Shown: one piece after another, positions 63,729 to 64,000 of the stretch | How positions within the stretch are numbered: the first letter of the stretch is position 1 | Layout of the letters: every line of letters begins with the position of its first letter | Origin: Nocardia vulneris | Lineage (GTDB): Bacteria; Actinomycetota; Actinomycetes; Mycobacteriales; Mycobacteriaceae | Assembly: GCF_001613425.1 (NCBI RefSeq) | Contig: NZ_BDCI01000036.1 | Location: forward strand, 186,001 to 250,000 | DNA: 64,000 nt | Direction of reading: 5' to 3' | Translations under genes and position numbers: made by a program | Notes under the pieces: generated by a model | What the model saw: only the letters and a program-made list of their open reading frames with translations | Database searches by the model: none | Told to the model about the DNA's origin: nothing

Positions 63729-64000
63729 ATGGCAAAACGAAGCAAGGCGTATCTCGCCGCGGCCGAGAAGGTCGATCGCGACAAGCTGTACTCCCCGCTG
63801 GCCGCCGCGCGGCTGGCCAAGGAGACCGCCACCACCAAGACCGACGCGACCGTCGAGGTCGCCGTGCGTCTCGGTGTGGATCCCCGCAAGGCCGACCAGA
63901 TGGTCCGCGGCACCGTCAACCTGCCGCACGGCACCGGTAAGACCGCCCGCGTCATCGTGTTCGCCGCCGGCGAGAAGGCCGCCGAGGCCGAGGCCGCCGG
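63729..64000 (+). CDS. rplA: 50S ribosomal protein L1, N-terminal part
   Basis: The first 90 codons are present; the gene runs off the window. KRSKAYLAAAEKVDRDKLYS, KTDATVEVAVRLGVDPRKAD and VRGTVNLPHGTGKTARVIVF are typical L1 sequence. AAGGA lies about 11 nt before the ATG at 63729. Likely regulated together with rplK through the preceding structure. Confidence 0.97.
   Translation, partial: MAKRSKAYLAAAEKVDRDKLYSPLAAARLAKETATTKTDATVEVAVRLGVDPRKADQMVRGTVNLPHGTGKTARVIVFAAGEKAAEAEAA

Overview
The window comes from a high-G+C, mycolic-acid-producing actinobacterium, most likely Nocardia or a close relative. The gene order (serB1-like, glutaredoxin, hemA-hemC-hemD, hemB, hemL, gpm-like, tlpA, ccdA, resB, ccsA, menA, menE, menB, menD, ubiE/menG, menJ, grcC1, htpX, yajQ, tRNA-Thr/Met, rpmG, hadAB, tRNA-Trp, secE, nusG, rplK, rplA) is the backbone of the Mycobacterium tuberculosis Rv0502-Rv0641 region. 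Nocardia-type differences include a fused HadA/HadB, a self-contained nitrate reductase and several accessory genes. Assignments rest on reading motifs and on remembered gene order; no database search was run.

Layout. 1-1.7 kb: end of an acyltransferase, a HAD phosphatase and a glutaredoxin. 1.7-7 kb: redox sensor Rex, preceded by a good candidate operator, then hemA-hemC-hemD ending in a strong terminator. 7-9.8 kb: a 17-bp tandem repeat array and a leftward accessory cluster (YrhB/Imm35-like protein, Sel1-repeat protein, small basic protein). 9.9-13.9 kb: hemB, small membrane proteins and three small exported proteins. 14-20.7 kb: hemL and a mostly overlapping cytochrome c maturation run (phosphatase, TlpA lipoprotein, CcdA, ResB, CcsA).

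20.7-23 kb is a lower-G+C islet holding one AlbA_2/HATPase regulator-like gene with a 27-bp palindrome in its promoter. A divergent second copy of the last ~56 bp of ccsA lies at its far edge, which suggests insertion at the ccsA 3' end. 23-30.4 kb: an LLM oxidoreductase, small proteins, BldC, a cysteine synthase/desulfhydrase-like enzyme, a compact HTH + Clp-N module whose promoter is embedded in paired operators, a 4-TM protein, menA and a START-like protein. 30.4-35.7 kb: a large SARP/NB-ARC regulator facing a DrrAB-type ABC exporter.

35.8-58 kb is mainly menaquinone biosynthesis (menE, menB, a hotdog thioesterase, menD, menG, polyprenyl synthase, menJ), interrupted by a 1393-aa nitrate reductase fused to a CysJ-like flavoprotein, a mannosyltransferase and several regulator/enzyme pairs (TetR-AKR, PadR-deazaflavin protein). 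58-64 kb: tRNAs, rpmG, the FAS-II dehydratase fusion and the start of the secE-nusG-rplK-rplA translation cluster.

Taken together the window supplies heme, cytochrome c and menaquinone for the respiratory chain, with Rex (NADH/NAD+ sensor) at its head and an assimilatory nitrate reductase inside. Many genes appear to have leaderless promoters: a TANNNT box 6-7 nt before an ATG/GTG with no Shine-Dalgarno.
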